A stretch of DNA of 64,000 bases from Clavibacter michiganensis (GTDB taxonomy: Bacteria; Actinomycetota; Actinomycetes; Actinomycetales; Microbacteriaceae), in contig NZ_CP080437.1 of the NCBI RefSeq assembly GCF_021216655.1, forward strand, positions 1,302,001 through 1,366,000, written 5' to 3'. The position numbers were made by a program, and so were the translations under genes. Shown here in pieces: positions 37,747 to 46,143 of this stretch (position 1 is the first letter of the stretch; each line of letters starts with the position of its first letter). The notes beneath the pieces were generated by a model, which made no database searches, was not told the origin of the DNA, and saw only the letters and a program-made list of their open reading frames with translations.

Positions 37747-38268
37747 GTGACCAGACTCCTCGCCGACCGCCGCGTCCGCTTCCTCATCGCCGGGCTCCTC
37801 AACACGGCCCTCGACTTCGTGCTGCTCAACGCGCTGATCCTCGCGGCGCACATGCCCGTGCTCGCCGCGAACCTGATCTCGGTCACGGTCGGCATCACGA
37901 TCTCGTACTTCCTCAACCACTTCTTCGTGTTCCGCCACGGCGAGGCGGTGACGATCGGCCGGTTCCTCAAGTTCTTCGCGGTCACCGGCTTCAGCTCGCT
38001 GCTGCTGCAGAGCGGCGTCATCTGGCTCTTCGAGCGCGGCTTCGACACGACGTTCGGCCGCTCGCTGTTGATGTTCGGCACGAGCGCGGAGCAGGAGTTC
38101 CTCGAGATCAACATCGCGAAGGCGACCGCGGTGCTCATCGGCCTCGTGTGGAACTTCACGATGTACCGGCTCGTGGTGTTCCGGACGCCGACGCCCGCCG
38201 CGGGGGCCGGCGCCGATGCAGCGGCCGACGGCTCCCCCGCCGTCCGCCAGGCCGCGTCCGCCGACTGA
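37747..38268 (+). CDS. GtrA-family membrane protein
   Basis: A 173-residue protein with four membrane helices and GtrA family motifs: VRFLIAGLLNTALDFVLLNAL near residues 9-29, ISYFLNHFFVFRHGE near 58-72, and LVWNFTMYRLVVFR near residue 136. GtrA proteins are thought to flip polyprenyl-linked sugars or help in cell-wall sugar addition. GTG 37747 follows gggaggatc. It is divergent from a polyprenyl-phosphate glycosyltransferase, so the two likely act on one lipid carrier. The C-terminal Ala-rich tail is variable. Confidence 0.9.
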   Translation: MTRLLADRRVRFLIAGLLNTALDFVLLNALILAAHMPVLAANLISVTVGITISYFLNHFFVFRHGEAVTIGRFLKFFAVTGFSSLLLQSGVIWLFERGFDTTFGRSLLMFGTSAEQEFLEINIAKATAVLIGLVWNFTMYRLVVFRTPTPAAGAGADAAADGSPAVRQAASAD

Positions 38269-38286
38269 GCCCGCAGGCGCCGCCGG

Positions 38287-39564
38287 CTAGAGCAGCTTCC
38301 CGATCTCCGTCACGAGCTGCTGCACGCCCAGCACCACGAACAGCAGCGCCGAGAGTCCCATCACCGTGTTGCTGAGCGGCCGGTTCCGCCACGCGCGCGG
38401 CGTCCGGTCGGTGTTGAGGAGCACCAGCAGCGTGATCGCGAGGAACGGCATGAAGAGCGCCCCCAGCACGCCGTACGCGATGATCAGGCCGATCGGCTGG
38501 TCGAGGAACAGCAGGCCGATGGGCGGGATCGTCAGCCACACGATGAACGCCCGGTAGTAGCTGCCGCCGAGGCGACGGCGGGGGTCCTCGACGTCGAGGC
38601 CGCGGACCGTGCCGAGGAAGTCGGCGAACATGAGCGAGACGCCGTTCCACACGCCGAGGATCGACGAGAACGACGTGGCGAAGAAGCCGAGCAGGAAGAA
38701 CCAGGTCATGAACGCGCCGTAGCGCTCCCCCAGCACGTCGGCGAGCTGCACGAGCCCGCCCTCGCCGTCGGCCAGGGCGATGTCAGCCGAGTACAGGAGC
38801 TCCGCCCCGACCACGAGCATCGAGAGCACGAAGATCCCGCTCATCACGTAGGCGACGGAGTTGTCGATGCGCATGACCTTCATCCAGCGGGGCGCGACCC
38901 AGCCCTTCTCGCGCAGCCAGTAGCCGTAGGCGGCGAGCGTGATGGTGCCGCCGACGCCGCCCGCGATGCTGAGGGCGACGACGAGGCCGCCCTCGGGGAT
39001 CGTGGGGACGAGCCCCGTGAGGAGCGCGGGCACGTTCGGGACCGTGACGATCGCGGCGCCCACGACGGTCACGAACATGAGCCCGACGAACACCGCGATG
39101 ATCTTCTCGAACGCGGAGTACCGCCCGAACCAGACCACGACGGCGCCCACGAGGCCGCACGCGATGGCGAACACCTTGAGGTCCACGCCCGGGAAGAGCG
39201 CCGCCAGCGGGAGCGCCGAGGAGCTCATCGCGGCCGCGCCGTAGACGAGGCCCCAGATGAGGATGTACGGACCGAAGTACCACGTGGTCCAGCGGCCGAC
39301 GGTGCGCCAGCCCTCGAAGATGGTCTTCCCCGTCGCGAGCGAGTAGCGGCCGGCGCCCTCCACCAGGAAGATCTTGATGATCACGCCGAGGACCGCGGCC
39401 CAGAGCAGCGCGTAGCCGAAGCGGGATCCGGCGACCAGGGTCGCGACGAGGTCACCCGCGCCGATGCCGGTCGCCGCGACGACGAGGCCGGGCCCGACGA
39501 TGCGCCAGCGCTTCGCGGACTCCTGGGGTTCGCGGACGTCGCCGCGCGTGTCGAGGTCGGTCAT
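38287..39564 (-). CDS. Nramp-related transporter lacking the canonical metal motifs
   Basis: A 425-residue protein with about 11 helices and the Nramp start GPGLVVAATG at residues 24-33. In helix 1 the metal-binding DPGN becomes GAGD (residues 35-38), and in helix 6 the MPH motif is absent: the region reads GGTITLAAYGYWLREKGW. True Mn/Fe Nramps need those residues, so metal transport by the usual site is unlikely. The protein belongs to a divergent Nramp-related clade whose substrate I cannot name. Its end nearly meets gtrA (19 bp apart). Confidence 0.85.
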   Translation of the reverse strand: MTDLDTRGDVREPQESAKRWRIVGPGLVVAATGIGAGDLVATLVAGSRFGYALLWAAVLGVIIKIFLVEGAGRYSLATGKTIFEGWRTVGRWTTWYFGPYILIWGLVYGAAAMSSSALPLAALFPGVDLKVFAIACGLVGAVVVWFGRYSAFEKIIAVFVGLMFVTVVGAAIVTVPNVPALLTGLVPTIPEGGLVVALSIAGGVGGTITLAAYGYWLREKGWVAPRWMKVMRIDNSVAYVMSGIFVLSMLVVGAELLYSADIALADGEGGLVQLADVLGERYGAFMTWFFLLGFFATSFSSILGVWNGVSLMFADFLGTVRGLDVEDPRRRLGGSYYRAFIVWLTIPPIGLLFLDQPIGLIIAYGVLGALFMPFLAITLLVLLNTDRTPRAWRNRPLSNTVMGLSALLFVVLGVQQLVTEIGKLL

Positions 39565-39661
39565 GAGCGGGCTCCCGTGCGTCGTCGGATGGGGGTCCTG
39601 TCCCACCCTACGGGGGCCGCTCCGCGTCGCGCCCGCCCGGCGGCCGACGCGACGCCGCGCG

Positions 39662-41137
39662 TCAGACGCCCAGCAGCTGCTCGATGGGCCCGCGCGCGAA
39701 GAAGATCAGGAACCCCGCCGAGACGACCCAGAGCAGCGGCGAGACCTCGCGGATGCGGCCCGAGAACGAGCGCACGAGCACCCAGGAGAGGAAGCCGACG
39801 CCGATGCCGTTGGCGATCGAGTAGGTGAGCGGCATGACGAGCACGGTGAGGAACACGGGTAGCGCGACCGAGAAGTCCGTCCACACGATGTCGCGGATCT
39901 GCGACGCCATGAGCGTGCCCACGATCACCAGCGCGGCGGCCGCGACCTCGAGCGGCACGACCTGCGTGAGCGGCGTGAAGAACATCGCGAGGAGGAAGAG
40001 CACGCCCGTGACCATCGACGCGAGGCCCGTGCGTGCGCCCTCGCCGATGCCGGATGCCGACTCGATGAAGACCGTGTTCGACGAGCTCGACGTGGCGCCG
40101 CCGGCGACCGCGCCGAAGCCCTCGACGACCAGCGCGCCCTTGAGGCGGGGGAAGTCGCCGCGCTCGTCCGAGAGGTCGGCCGCCTTCGCGAGGCCCGTCA
40201 TGGTGCCCATGGCGTCGAAGAAGTTCGTGAAGACCAGCGTGAAGACGAGCATCAGGCTCGAGATGATCCCGATGCGGCCGAACGCGCCGAAGTCGAACGC
40301 GCCGACGAGGCCGAGGTCCGGCAGCGCCACCGGGGTGCCGGGCAGCACGGGCGCGTTGAGGTTCCAGCCGGTGGCGCCCGAGGTGTTCGAGGGGCCGATG
40401 TGGAAGACCTGCTCCACGACGATGGCGATGAGGGTGGTCGCCACGATGCCGATGAGGAGCGCGCCCGGCACGCGGCGGGCCATCAGCACGCCCATGATGA
40501 CGAGGCCGAGGATGAAGACGACGGTCGGCAGCGACGCGATGGATCCGTCGATCCCGAGCGCGAGCGGGGACGCGGGCACCCCGGTGCCGCGCACGAAGCC
40601 GGAGTCGACGAAGCCGATGAACGCGATGAAGAGGCCGATGCCCACCGTGATGGCGGTCTTCAGCTCGCGCGGGACGGCCCGGAAGATCAGGGTGCGGAGG
40701 CCCGTGGTGGCGAGCAGGACGATCACGAGGCCGTTTATGACCACGAGGCCCATCGCCTCCGGCCAGGTGACCTCGCCGACCACGCTGACCGCGAGGAACG
40801 AGTTGATGCCGAGGCCAGCCGCGAACGCGAACGGGAGGCGCGCGACGAGGCCGAACAGGATCGTCATGACACCCGCGGTGAGGGCCGTCGCGGCGCCCAC
40901 CTGCGAGGCGCGCAGCCAGTTGCCCTCGACGTCGAGCGTCGCGGCGTCCGCGCTGAAGCCGCCGAGGATCAGCGGGTTGAGCACGACGATGTACGCCATG
41001 GTCACGAAGGTGAGGACGCCGCCGCGGATCTCGCGCGCGTACGTGGATCCGCGCTTCGTGATCTCGAAGAACCGGTCGAGCGCGCCGCGCCCGTCCGTGG
41101 TCTCGGGGGCAGGGGACGACGTGCGCGCTTCGGTCAT
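39662..41137 (-). CDS. NCS2-family purine permease, AzgA-like
   Basis: A 491-residue permease with about 14 helices. AzgA/PbuG-type motifs are clear: TFVTMAYIVVLNPLIL near residue 44, GLGINSFLAVSV near 112, VFTNFFDAMGTMTGLAKAADL near 308 and SSSSNTVFIESASGIGEGARTG near 345. It carries adenine, guanine and hypoxanthine by proton symport in characterised members. Adenine would feed apt. ATG 41137 begins MTEARTSS, after a Ser-Pro-rich tail of about 25 residues comes the conserved RFFEITKRGS. Confidence 0.93.
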   Translation of the reverse strand: MTEARTSSPAPETTDGRGALDRFFEITKRGSTYAREIRGGVLTFVTMAYIVVLNPLILGGFSADAATLDVEGNWLRASQVGAATALTAGVMTILFGLVARLPFAFAAGLGINSFLAVSVVGEVTWPEAMGLVVINGLVIVLLATTGLRTLIFRAVPRELKTAITVGIGLFIAFIGFVDSGFVRGTGVPASPLALGIDGSIASLPTVVFILGLVIMGVLMARRVPGALLIGIVATTLIAIVVEQVFHIGPSNTSGATGWNLNAPVLPGTPVALPDLGLVGAFDFGAFGRIGIISSLMLVFTLVFTNFFDAMGTMTGLAKAADLSDERGDFPRLKGALVVEGFGAVAGGATSSSSNTVFIESASGIGEGARTGLASMVTGVLFLLAMFFTPLTQVVPLEVAAAALVIVGTLMASQIRDIVWTDFSVALPVFLTVLVMPLTYSIANGIGVGFLSWVLVRSFSGRIREVSPLLWVVSAGFLIFFARGPIEQLLGV

Positions 41138-41262
41138 GGGCTTCTTCCGCGAGGGGTCGGGTCGGACGACGGGAGGGGAGGAGCCGACGACCTTGTCGGG
41201 ACGGGATCGAGCCTAGGGGCGGGCGCGCCGCCGGGACCAGCCCGGAGCGCCTCGCCCGCCGC

Positions 41263-41514
41263 TCAGGAGTGCAGGGCCGGGACGATGAGGTACACGCCGT
41301 AGAGCACGGCGAGGCCGCTGAGGGCGAAGCAGACGTAGCCGCCCACCGTCGCGGCCTGCGGGCGGATGCCCGTCACCGAGACCTTGTCGCCCTCGTCGTC
41401 GTACTCGGTGCCGACGGCGAGCAGCCGCACGCCGAGCGAGAAGAGGCAGACCACCGCGACGGCGCCCACGAGGGCCGCCACGGCGACGACGAGGAACGCG
41501 CTCCAGTCGATCAT
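41263..41514 (-). CDS. small two-helix membrane protein coupled to PiT transporter
   Basis: An 83-residue protein with two hydrophobic helices (about residues 6-32 and 57-80) separated by a polar stretch containing TEYDDEGDKVSV. Its ATG overlaps the stop of the phosphate transporter by 4 bp (ATGA at 41511-41514), so it is almost certainly translated with it. No family recognised. A small accessory subunit of the phosphate transporter is my inference from coupling. Confidence 0.8.
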   Translation of the reverse strand: MIDWSAFLVVAVAALVGAVAVVCLFSLGVRLLAVGTEYDDEGDKVSVTGIRPQAATVGGYVCFALSGLAVLYGVYLIVPALHS

Positions 41515-42692
41515 GCGGCCTCCCTGGCCTTCCGGGCGGCCTTGGTGGCCTTGCGTCCGCGCACCGCGAATCCGGCGGCGTCGACCTCGACGATGGCGTT
41601 GCGGGCGTCGACCGCGTTCCGGCGCGAGCGCCAGAAGATCCAGACGATGACCGCGACGCCGACGACCGCGTCGATGACGAAGCCGACCGTGCCGGTGCTC
41701 GCGATGAGCGCGGCGACCGCCCCGACGATGGCGGCCGACGGCAGCGTCAGCAGCCAGCCGAGCGCGATCTTGCCCACCGTGTTCCAGCGCACGGACGCGC
41801 CGCGGCGGCCGAGGCCCGAGCCGATGACTGATCCCGAGGCGACCTGCGTGGTCGAGAGCGCGAAGCCGAGGTGGCTGGACGCCAGGATCGTGGCCGCGGT
41901 GGAGGCCTCCGCGCTGAAGCCCTGCGCGGGCTTGACCTCGGTGAGGCCGGATCCCATCGTGCGGATGATGCGCCAGCCGCCCATGTAGGTGCCGAGCGCG
42001 ATGGCGACGGCGCAGACCGCGATGACCCAGAACTCGGGGCCGGAGCCGGCCGCCTGGAAGCCGCCCGCGATGAGCGTGAGGGTGATGATGCCCATGGTCT
42101 TCTGCGCGTCGTTGGTGCCGTGCGCGAGGGCCACGAGCGACGACGTGAAGATCTGGCCGTAGCGGAAGCCGCCGCGCTCGTTCGGGCCGCTCGAGCGGCG
42201 CGTGATCGAGTAGGCGAGCTTGGTGGTCGTGTACGCGATGAGGCCGGCGATCGCGGGGGCGAGCAGCGCCGGGAGGATCACCTTCGACAGCACGACGCCG
42301 AAGTCGACCGAGCCGAGGCCCGCGCCCACGACGGCCGCGCCGATGAGGCCGCCGAACAGCGCGTGGCTCGAGCTCGACGGGAGGCCGCGGAGCCAGGTCA
42401 CGAGGTTCCAGACGATGGCGCCCATCAGGCCCGCGAAGATCATGGTCGGCGTGATCTGCACGCCGCCGTCGCCCTCGCGGATGATGCCGCCGGAGACGGT
42501 CTTCGCGACCTCGGTGCTGAGGAACGCGCCCACGAGGTTGAGGACCGCGGCGATGGCGACGGCCACCCGCGGCTTCAGCGCACCCGTCGCGATGGGGGTG
42601 GCCATCGCGTTCGCCGTGTCGTGGAAGCCGTTGGTGAAGTCGAAGAACAGCGCCAGGGCGATGACCAGGACGACGATGAGGGTGAGATCCAC
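41511..42692 (-). CDS. PiT-family inorganic phosphate transporter
   Basis: A 393-residue permease with both PiT signatures: the N-terminal FTNGFHDTANAMATPIATGA near residues 17-36 and the internal repeat LVALAHGTNDAQKTMGIITL near residue 185. It takes up metal-phosphate with protons or sodium as low-affinity uptake. GTG 42692 follows gagggatcc at good spacing. No PhoU-like (DUF47) gene precedes it, unlike many PiT operons; instead a small two-helix protein is coupled downstream. A Lys/Arg-rich C-terminal tail follows the last helix. Confidence 0.95.
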   Translation of the reverse strand: MDLTLIVVLVIALALFFDFTNGFHDTANAMATPIATGALKPRVAVAIAAVLNLVGAFLSTEVAKTVSGGIIREGDGGVQITPTMIFAGLMGAIVWNLVTWLRGLPSSSSHALFGGLIGAAVVGAGLGSVDFGVVLSKVILPALLAPAIAGLIAYTTTKLAYSITRRSSGPNERGGFRYGQIFTSSLVALAHGTNDAQKTMGIITLTLIAGGFQAAGSGPEFWVIAVCAVAIALGTYMGGWRIIRTMGSGLTEVKPAQGFSAEASTAATILASSHLGFALSTTQVASGSVIGSGLGRRGASVRWNTVGKIALGWLLTLPSAAIVGAVAALIASTGTVGFVIDAVVGVAVIVWIFWRSRRNAVDARNAIVEVDAAGFAVRGRKATKAARKAREAA

Positions 42693-42740
42693 TACCGGAT
42701 CCCTCGAGCGGATGTCACAGTCGTCGATCCTAACGGCCTG

Positions 42741-42774
42741 CATACGCCGGGCTCGAACGGGCGTCCGGCGTATG
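42741..42774 (-). terminator. terminator of the carboxylesterase gene
   Basis: Ten-base perfect stem, catacgccgg at 42741-42750 and ccggcgtatg at 42765-42774, 36 bases beyond the carboxylesterase stop and upstream of the PiT gene. Confidence 0.7.
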
Positions 42775-42810
42775 ACGGTCGGATGAACATCTCGCGCCGG
42801 ATCCGAGGGG

Positions 42811-44445
42811 TCAGATGTGCGGCACGAAGTCGCGCCAGGCGACGCGACGCTCGGCGTGCGGGTCGTGCTCGACGCGGTCGACCACGTCGAAGACGAGGGT
42901 CGCGCGCTCCCCCGACGCCCCCGCGTCCGACGCACCGGTGCCCGGCGCCTCGTCGGCGCCGCCCACGTAGGGCGGCCAGGACTCGTCGACGGTGCCGTCC
43001 TGCGCGAAGCGGAGCCACGCGATGCGCATCCGCTCCCCCGCCGCGACGAACGCGCGCCGCCCGCCCAGGAGGGTCATCCCGCGGCCGAGCATCGAGTCCA
43101 TGCGGTCGAACAGCGCGAACAGCTCGAGGCCGTGCGTGGCGTCGAGGCCCATGAGGTGGACGAGGCGCGGGGCGATGTCGAAGCGGTAGAAGTGCACGGG
43201 CGCGTAGCGGGCGTGCCGCTCGGCGACCTTGATCGACGGGAACCAGAAGGCGTAGTCGCCGCCGAAGTCGAGCGCGGCCCGGCGTTTCGGCAGGCCGGGG
43301 TAGAGCGCGGCCAGCTCCGCGCGGTGCGATTCGTCGGTCTTCGCGAACACGGCCTCGATGCGCGGCGGCGTGGTCGCGAGGATGTCGAGGCGGCCGGTGA
43401 ACAGGGATCCCTCGCGCTCGTTGGTCCCGATGATGAGCGGCACCCGAGCTGCGCGTCCGTGCTTGAACGCGTCGAGCGGGCGCTCCGGCAGCACGTCGCC
43501 GTCCATGACGGGGCTGAACGTGATGGTGCCCGGCTCCTCGTCCGGCGTCCGCACCATCAGCTCGTTCGCCGCCGCGGCGAGGGTGGACGCGCTCGCGGCC
43601 GTGAGCAGCCGGACCGCCTCGGCGTCGTCGGGGGCGCGGCCCGCCCGACCGGCGAGGAGGCCCACGAACTCGGCCGCCCAGCGCGCGGTCTGCTCGGCCG
43701 GGTAGACGGCGTTCGTCGGCGAGCTCTGCGCGATGGCGCGGGCGAACAGCCCGTGCGCCGACGGCACCGCCATGAGGGTCGTGACGGCGTTGCCGCCCGC
43801 GGACTCGCCGAACACCGTGACGTTGTCGGGGTCCCCGCCGAACGCGCGGATGTTGTCGCGCACCCACTGGAGCGCCTGCACCTGGTCGCGCAAGCCGAGG
43901 TTCGACTCGATGGGGCGCTCGGGGCTGGAGTAGCGGCTGAAGTCGAGGTAGCCGAGCGCGCCGAGCCGGTAGTTGAAGCTGACGTAGACGATGCCGCCCT
44001 GGCGCACGAGGCCCTCGCCCTGCACGGGGTTCTCGCGCGAGGATCCGACGACGTAGGCGCCGCCGTGGATGAAGACCATGACGGGCCGCAGCTGCGACTC
44101 GCGGTTCACGCGGGCGGCGTCGGGACTGAGGCCGGACGGCGCGATGACGTTGACGGTGAGGCAGTCCTCCCCCATCGGCGTGCCCTGCGGCGCGCCCATG
44201 AACGCGCCCGCGCTGACCTGCGGCGCGACCTTGCCGAAGTGCTGCGCGAAGCGCGCGCCCTCCCAGCCGACGACGGGCTGCGGCGCCCGGAAGCGGAGGT
44301 CGCCACGGGGCGGTGCGGCGAAGGGGATGCCGCGCCACGCCTCGATGCCGCGCTCGCGAACGCCCCGGACGGTGCCGCCCGTGACCTTCACGTCGAGCTC
44401 CGACGGGTCGTACGCCGGGCTGGGCACGTCGGCGTCGGGGGTCAC
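42811..44445 (-). CDS. type B carboxylesterase/lipase
   Basis: A 544-residue alpha/beta hydrolase of the carboxylesterase type B family. EDCLTVNVIAP near residue 95 is the family pattern, PVMVFIHGGAYVVGS near 121 the oxyanion hole, VTVFGESAGGNAV near 203 the nucleophile Ser, with the acid Glu and His (ATHGLEL) further on. No signal peptide. It hydrolyses carboxylic esters; substrate unknown. GTG 44445 is chosen because it lies 7 nt after TAAACT (44453-44458, minus strand), fitting a leaderless start; a longer start at 44472 would overlap the CHAD stop. Confidence 0.9.
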   Translation of the reverse strand: MTPDADVPSPAYDPSELDVKVTGGTVRGVRERGIEAWRGIPFAAPPRGDLRFRAPQPVVGWEGARFAQHFGKVAPQVSAGAFMGAPQGTPMGEDCLTVNVIAPSGLSPDAARVNRESQLRPVMVFIHGGAYVVGSSRENPVQGEGLVRQGGIVYVSFNYRLGALGYLDFSRYSSPERPIESNLGLRDQVQALQWVRDNIRAFGGDPDNVTVFGESAGGNAVTTLMAVPSAHGLFARAIAQSSPTNAVYPAEQTARWAAEFVGLLAGRAGRAPDDAEAVRLLTAASASTLAAAANELMVRTPDEEPGTITFSPVMDGDVLPERPLDAFKHGRAARVPLIIGTNEREGSLFTGRLDILATTPPRIEAVFAKTDESHRAELAALYPGLPKRRAALDFGGDYAFWFPSIKVAERHARYAPVHFYRFDIAPRLVHLMGLDATHGLELFALFDRMDSMLGRGMTLLGGRRAFVAAGERMRIAWLRFAQDGTVDESWPPYVGGADEAPGTGASDAGASGERATLVFDVVDRVEHDPHAERRVAWRDFVPHI

Positions 44446-44468
44446 CCGATCGAGTTTACGGTCCGCCC

Positions 44469-46052
44469 TCACGCTCCCGGGACGGCGGTCGCGAGCAGGC
44501 GCTCCAGCGCGCGCTCGGCCCGCCAGAGCGCGGACTCGGTGCGCAGCCGCTCGGCCTCGTGCAGCACGCCGAGCGCGAAGGCGTCCTCGCCGCGGGCCGC
44601 GAGCCGCTTCGCCTCGTCGCGGAGGACCCGCTGCATCGCGATGCCGTCGCGGTGCTCGCCGAGCTCGTCGTGCACCTCCTCGGCGACGGTCGCGAGCCGC
44701 ATCGTCTTCCGGCCGAGGACCTGGACCGTGCGGCCGCTGACCTCCTCCGCCGCGTACCGGAGGCGCTTGGCGGCCTTGCGGACCTCGTGCAGCGCCTCGG
44801 TGCGCGCGGCCTCGCCGACCGCCTCCTGCGCGACCGCCGCCCGGCGGCCGACCCGCTCGGCGTCACGACGGAGGGCCGCGTGCAGGGCCGGTCCCGCCGG
44901 GGCGCTCGCGTCGTGCGCGAGGGGCGGATCCGCGACCAGCCGGTCGAGGTCGTCGAGCAGCGCGAGGTAGCGCGCGGACGAGAGCGCGCGGACCACGCGC
45001 TCGCGGGCGCGGCGGTACCGCTCGTCGAGGACGTCGTGCAGGCCGTCGCCGACGTGGTCGGGCACGGTCTCCGTGTCGTGCTCCACCACCGACCAGACGA
45101 CGCGGTCGCGGAGCACCTCCATGTCGCGCGCGCCGCCGAGGACGGTCCCGAGCGCGGTGAGCTCGGCGCGGACGGGCGCAGTGGCCGCCGGGTCGATCAC
45201 GTCCTGGTGGGTGCGGAGCGCGCTGCGGAGGCGACGGACGGCGACGCGCATGCGGTGCACGGCCTCGTGCTCGTCGGCGCGCACGTGCGGGTCGGCGGCC
45301 ACGAGGTCGCGGACGCCGCGGGCGAGGATCGCGCGGGCCACCTCGGACGCGGGGCTCTCCTTGGTGAGGGTCGCGGGATCCGGCAGGGCGGGTCCCGCGG
45401 GCGCCTCGCGGCCGAGCGCGTCGGCGCCGAGCGCGCGGGCGAGCTTCGAGGCGCTGTCCGACGGGCGGGCGCCCGCGTCGACCACGTGCCGCTCGATCCG
45501 GTCGAGGAGCGCGGTGCGCTGCTTCCGCTTCGCGGGCGCGTCCGGGAGCAGCTCGACCTCCCACTCGTGCCAGGCGCGCACGGTGCCGCCGCGGACGTCG
45601 GATCCGGTGACGCGGTCGTCGGCGAACTCGGCGACCGCGCGCCCGCCGTCGTCGAGCAGCGTGACGGTCGTGCGCACGGTCTCGAGGCGCGCGAGCGGCG
45701 TGAGCTCGCGGCCGCGCACGTGCACGGCCACCTGGTCGAGCACGGCCGGCGGGATCGCGCCGTCGCCGTCGTCGCCGTCCTGGAGCGGCCAGCCGAGCTC
45801 GGTGCGGCCCTCGCCGCCGTCGGCCGGGAGCTTCACGTGCCAGCCCCCGTCGTGCCCGCCCTCGCGGCGGCGGAGGATCATGCGGCGGTCGGCGAGCACG
45901 TGGTCCGCGGTGTCGAGGTAGACCGCGACGAGCGTCACGGGCTCCGCGGCTCGCGCCTCCGCGATCCCCTCGACGCCGACGAAGGCCGGGACGGGCACCC
46001 CGTCCGGGACGTCGTACTTGCGCTCGATCTCGACGGAGGATGTGTGAACCAT
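44469..46052 (-). CDS. CYTH-CHAD domain protein
   Basis: A 527-residue protein. The N-terminal CYTH (triphosphate tunnel) domain begins with EIERKYDVP near residue 8 (ExExK) and runs to about 205; the CHAD domain (about 230-510) is helical and rich in Arg/Lys/His with repeated pairs such as AVHRMRVAVRRLRSALR and HEVRKAAKRLRYAAEE. CHAD binds polyphosphate and CYTH hydrolyses triphosphates, so inorganic polyphosphate metabolism is likely. ATG 46052 gives the family N-terminus; its ribosome site (gggggg) is close to the ATG. Confidence 0.93.
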   Translation of the reverse strand: MVHTSSVEIERKYDVPDGVPVPAFVGVEGIAEARAAEPVTLVAVYLDTADHVLADRRMILRRREGGHDGGWHVKLPADGGEGRTELGWPLQDGDDGDGAIPPAVLDQVAVHVRGRELTPLARLETVRTTVTLLDDGGRAVAEFADDRVTGSDVRGGTVRAWHEWEVELLPDAPAKRKQRTALLDRIERHVVDAGARPSDSASKLARALGADALGREAPAGPALPDPATLTKESPASEVARAILARGVRDLVAADPHVRADEHEAVHRMRVAVRRLRSALRTHQDVIDPAATAPVRAELTALGTVLGGARDMEVLRDRVVWSVVEHDTETVPDHVGDGLHDVLDERYRRARERVVRALSSARYLALLDDLDRLVADPPLAHDASAPAGPALHAALRRDAERVGRRAAVAQEAVGEAARTEALHEVRKAAKRLRYAAEEVSGRTVQVLGRKTMRLATVAEEVHDELGEHRDGIAMQRVLRDEAKRLAARGEDAFALGVLHEAERLRTESALWRAERALERLLATAVPGA

Positions 46053-46143
46053 CCCCCCTGTGTAGCGCACCCGGCCTGGCGCGGCCAGCCGCCCACGGTC
46101 GCGGCGAGCGCCGGCGCTCCGGGCGTGGGTCAGACTGGCTGGC

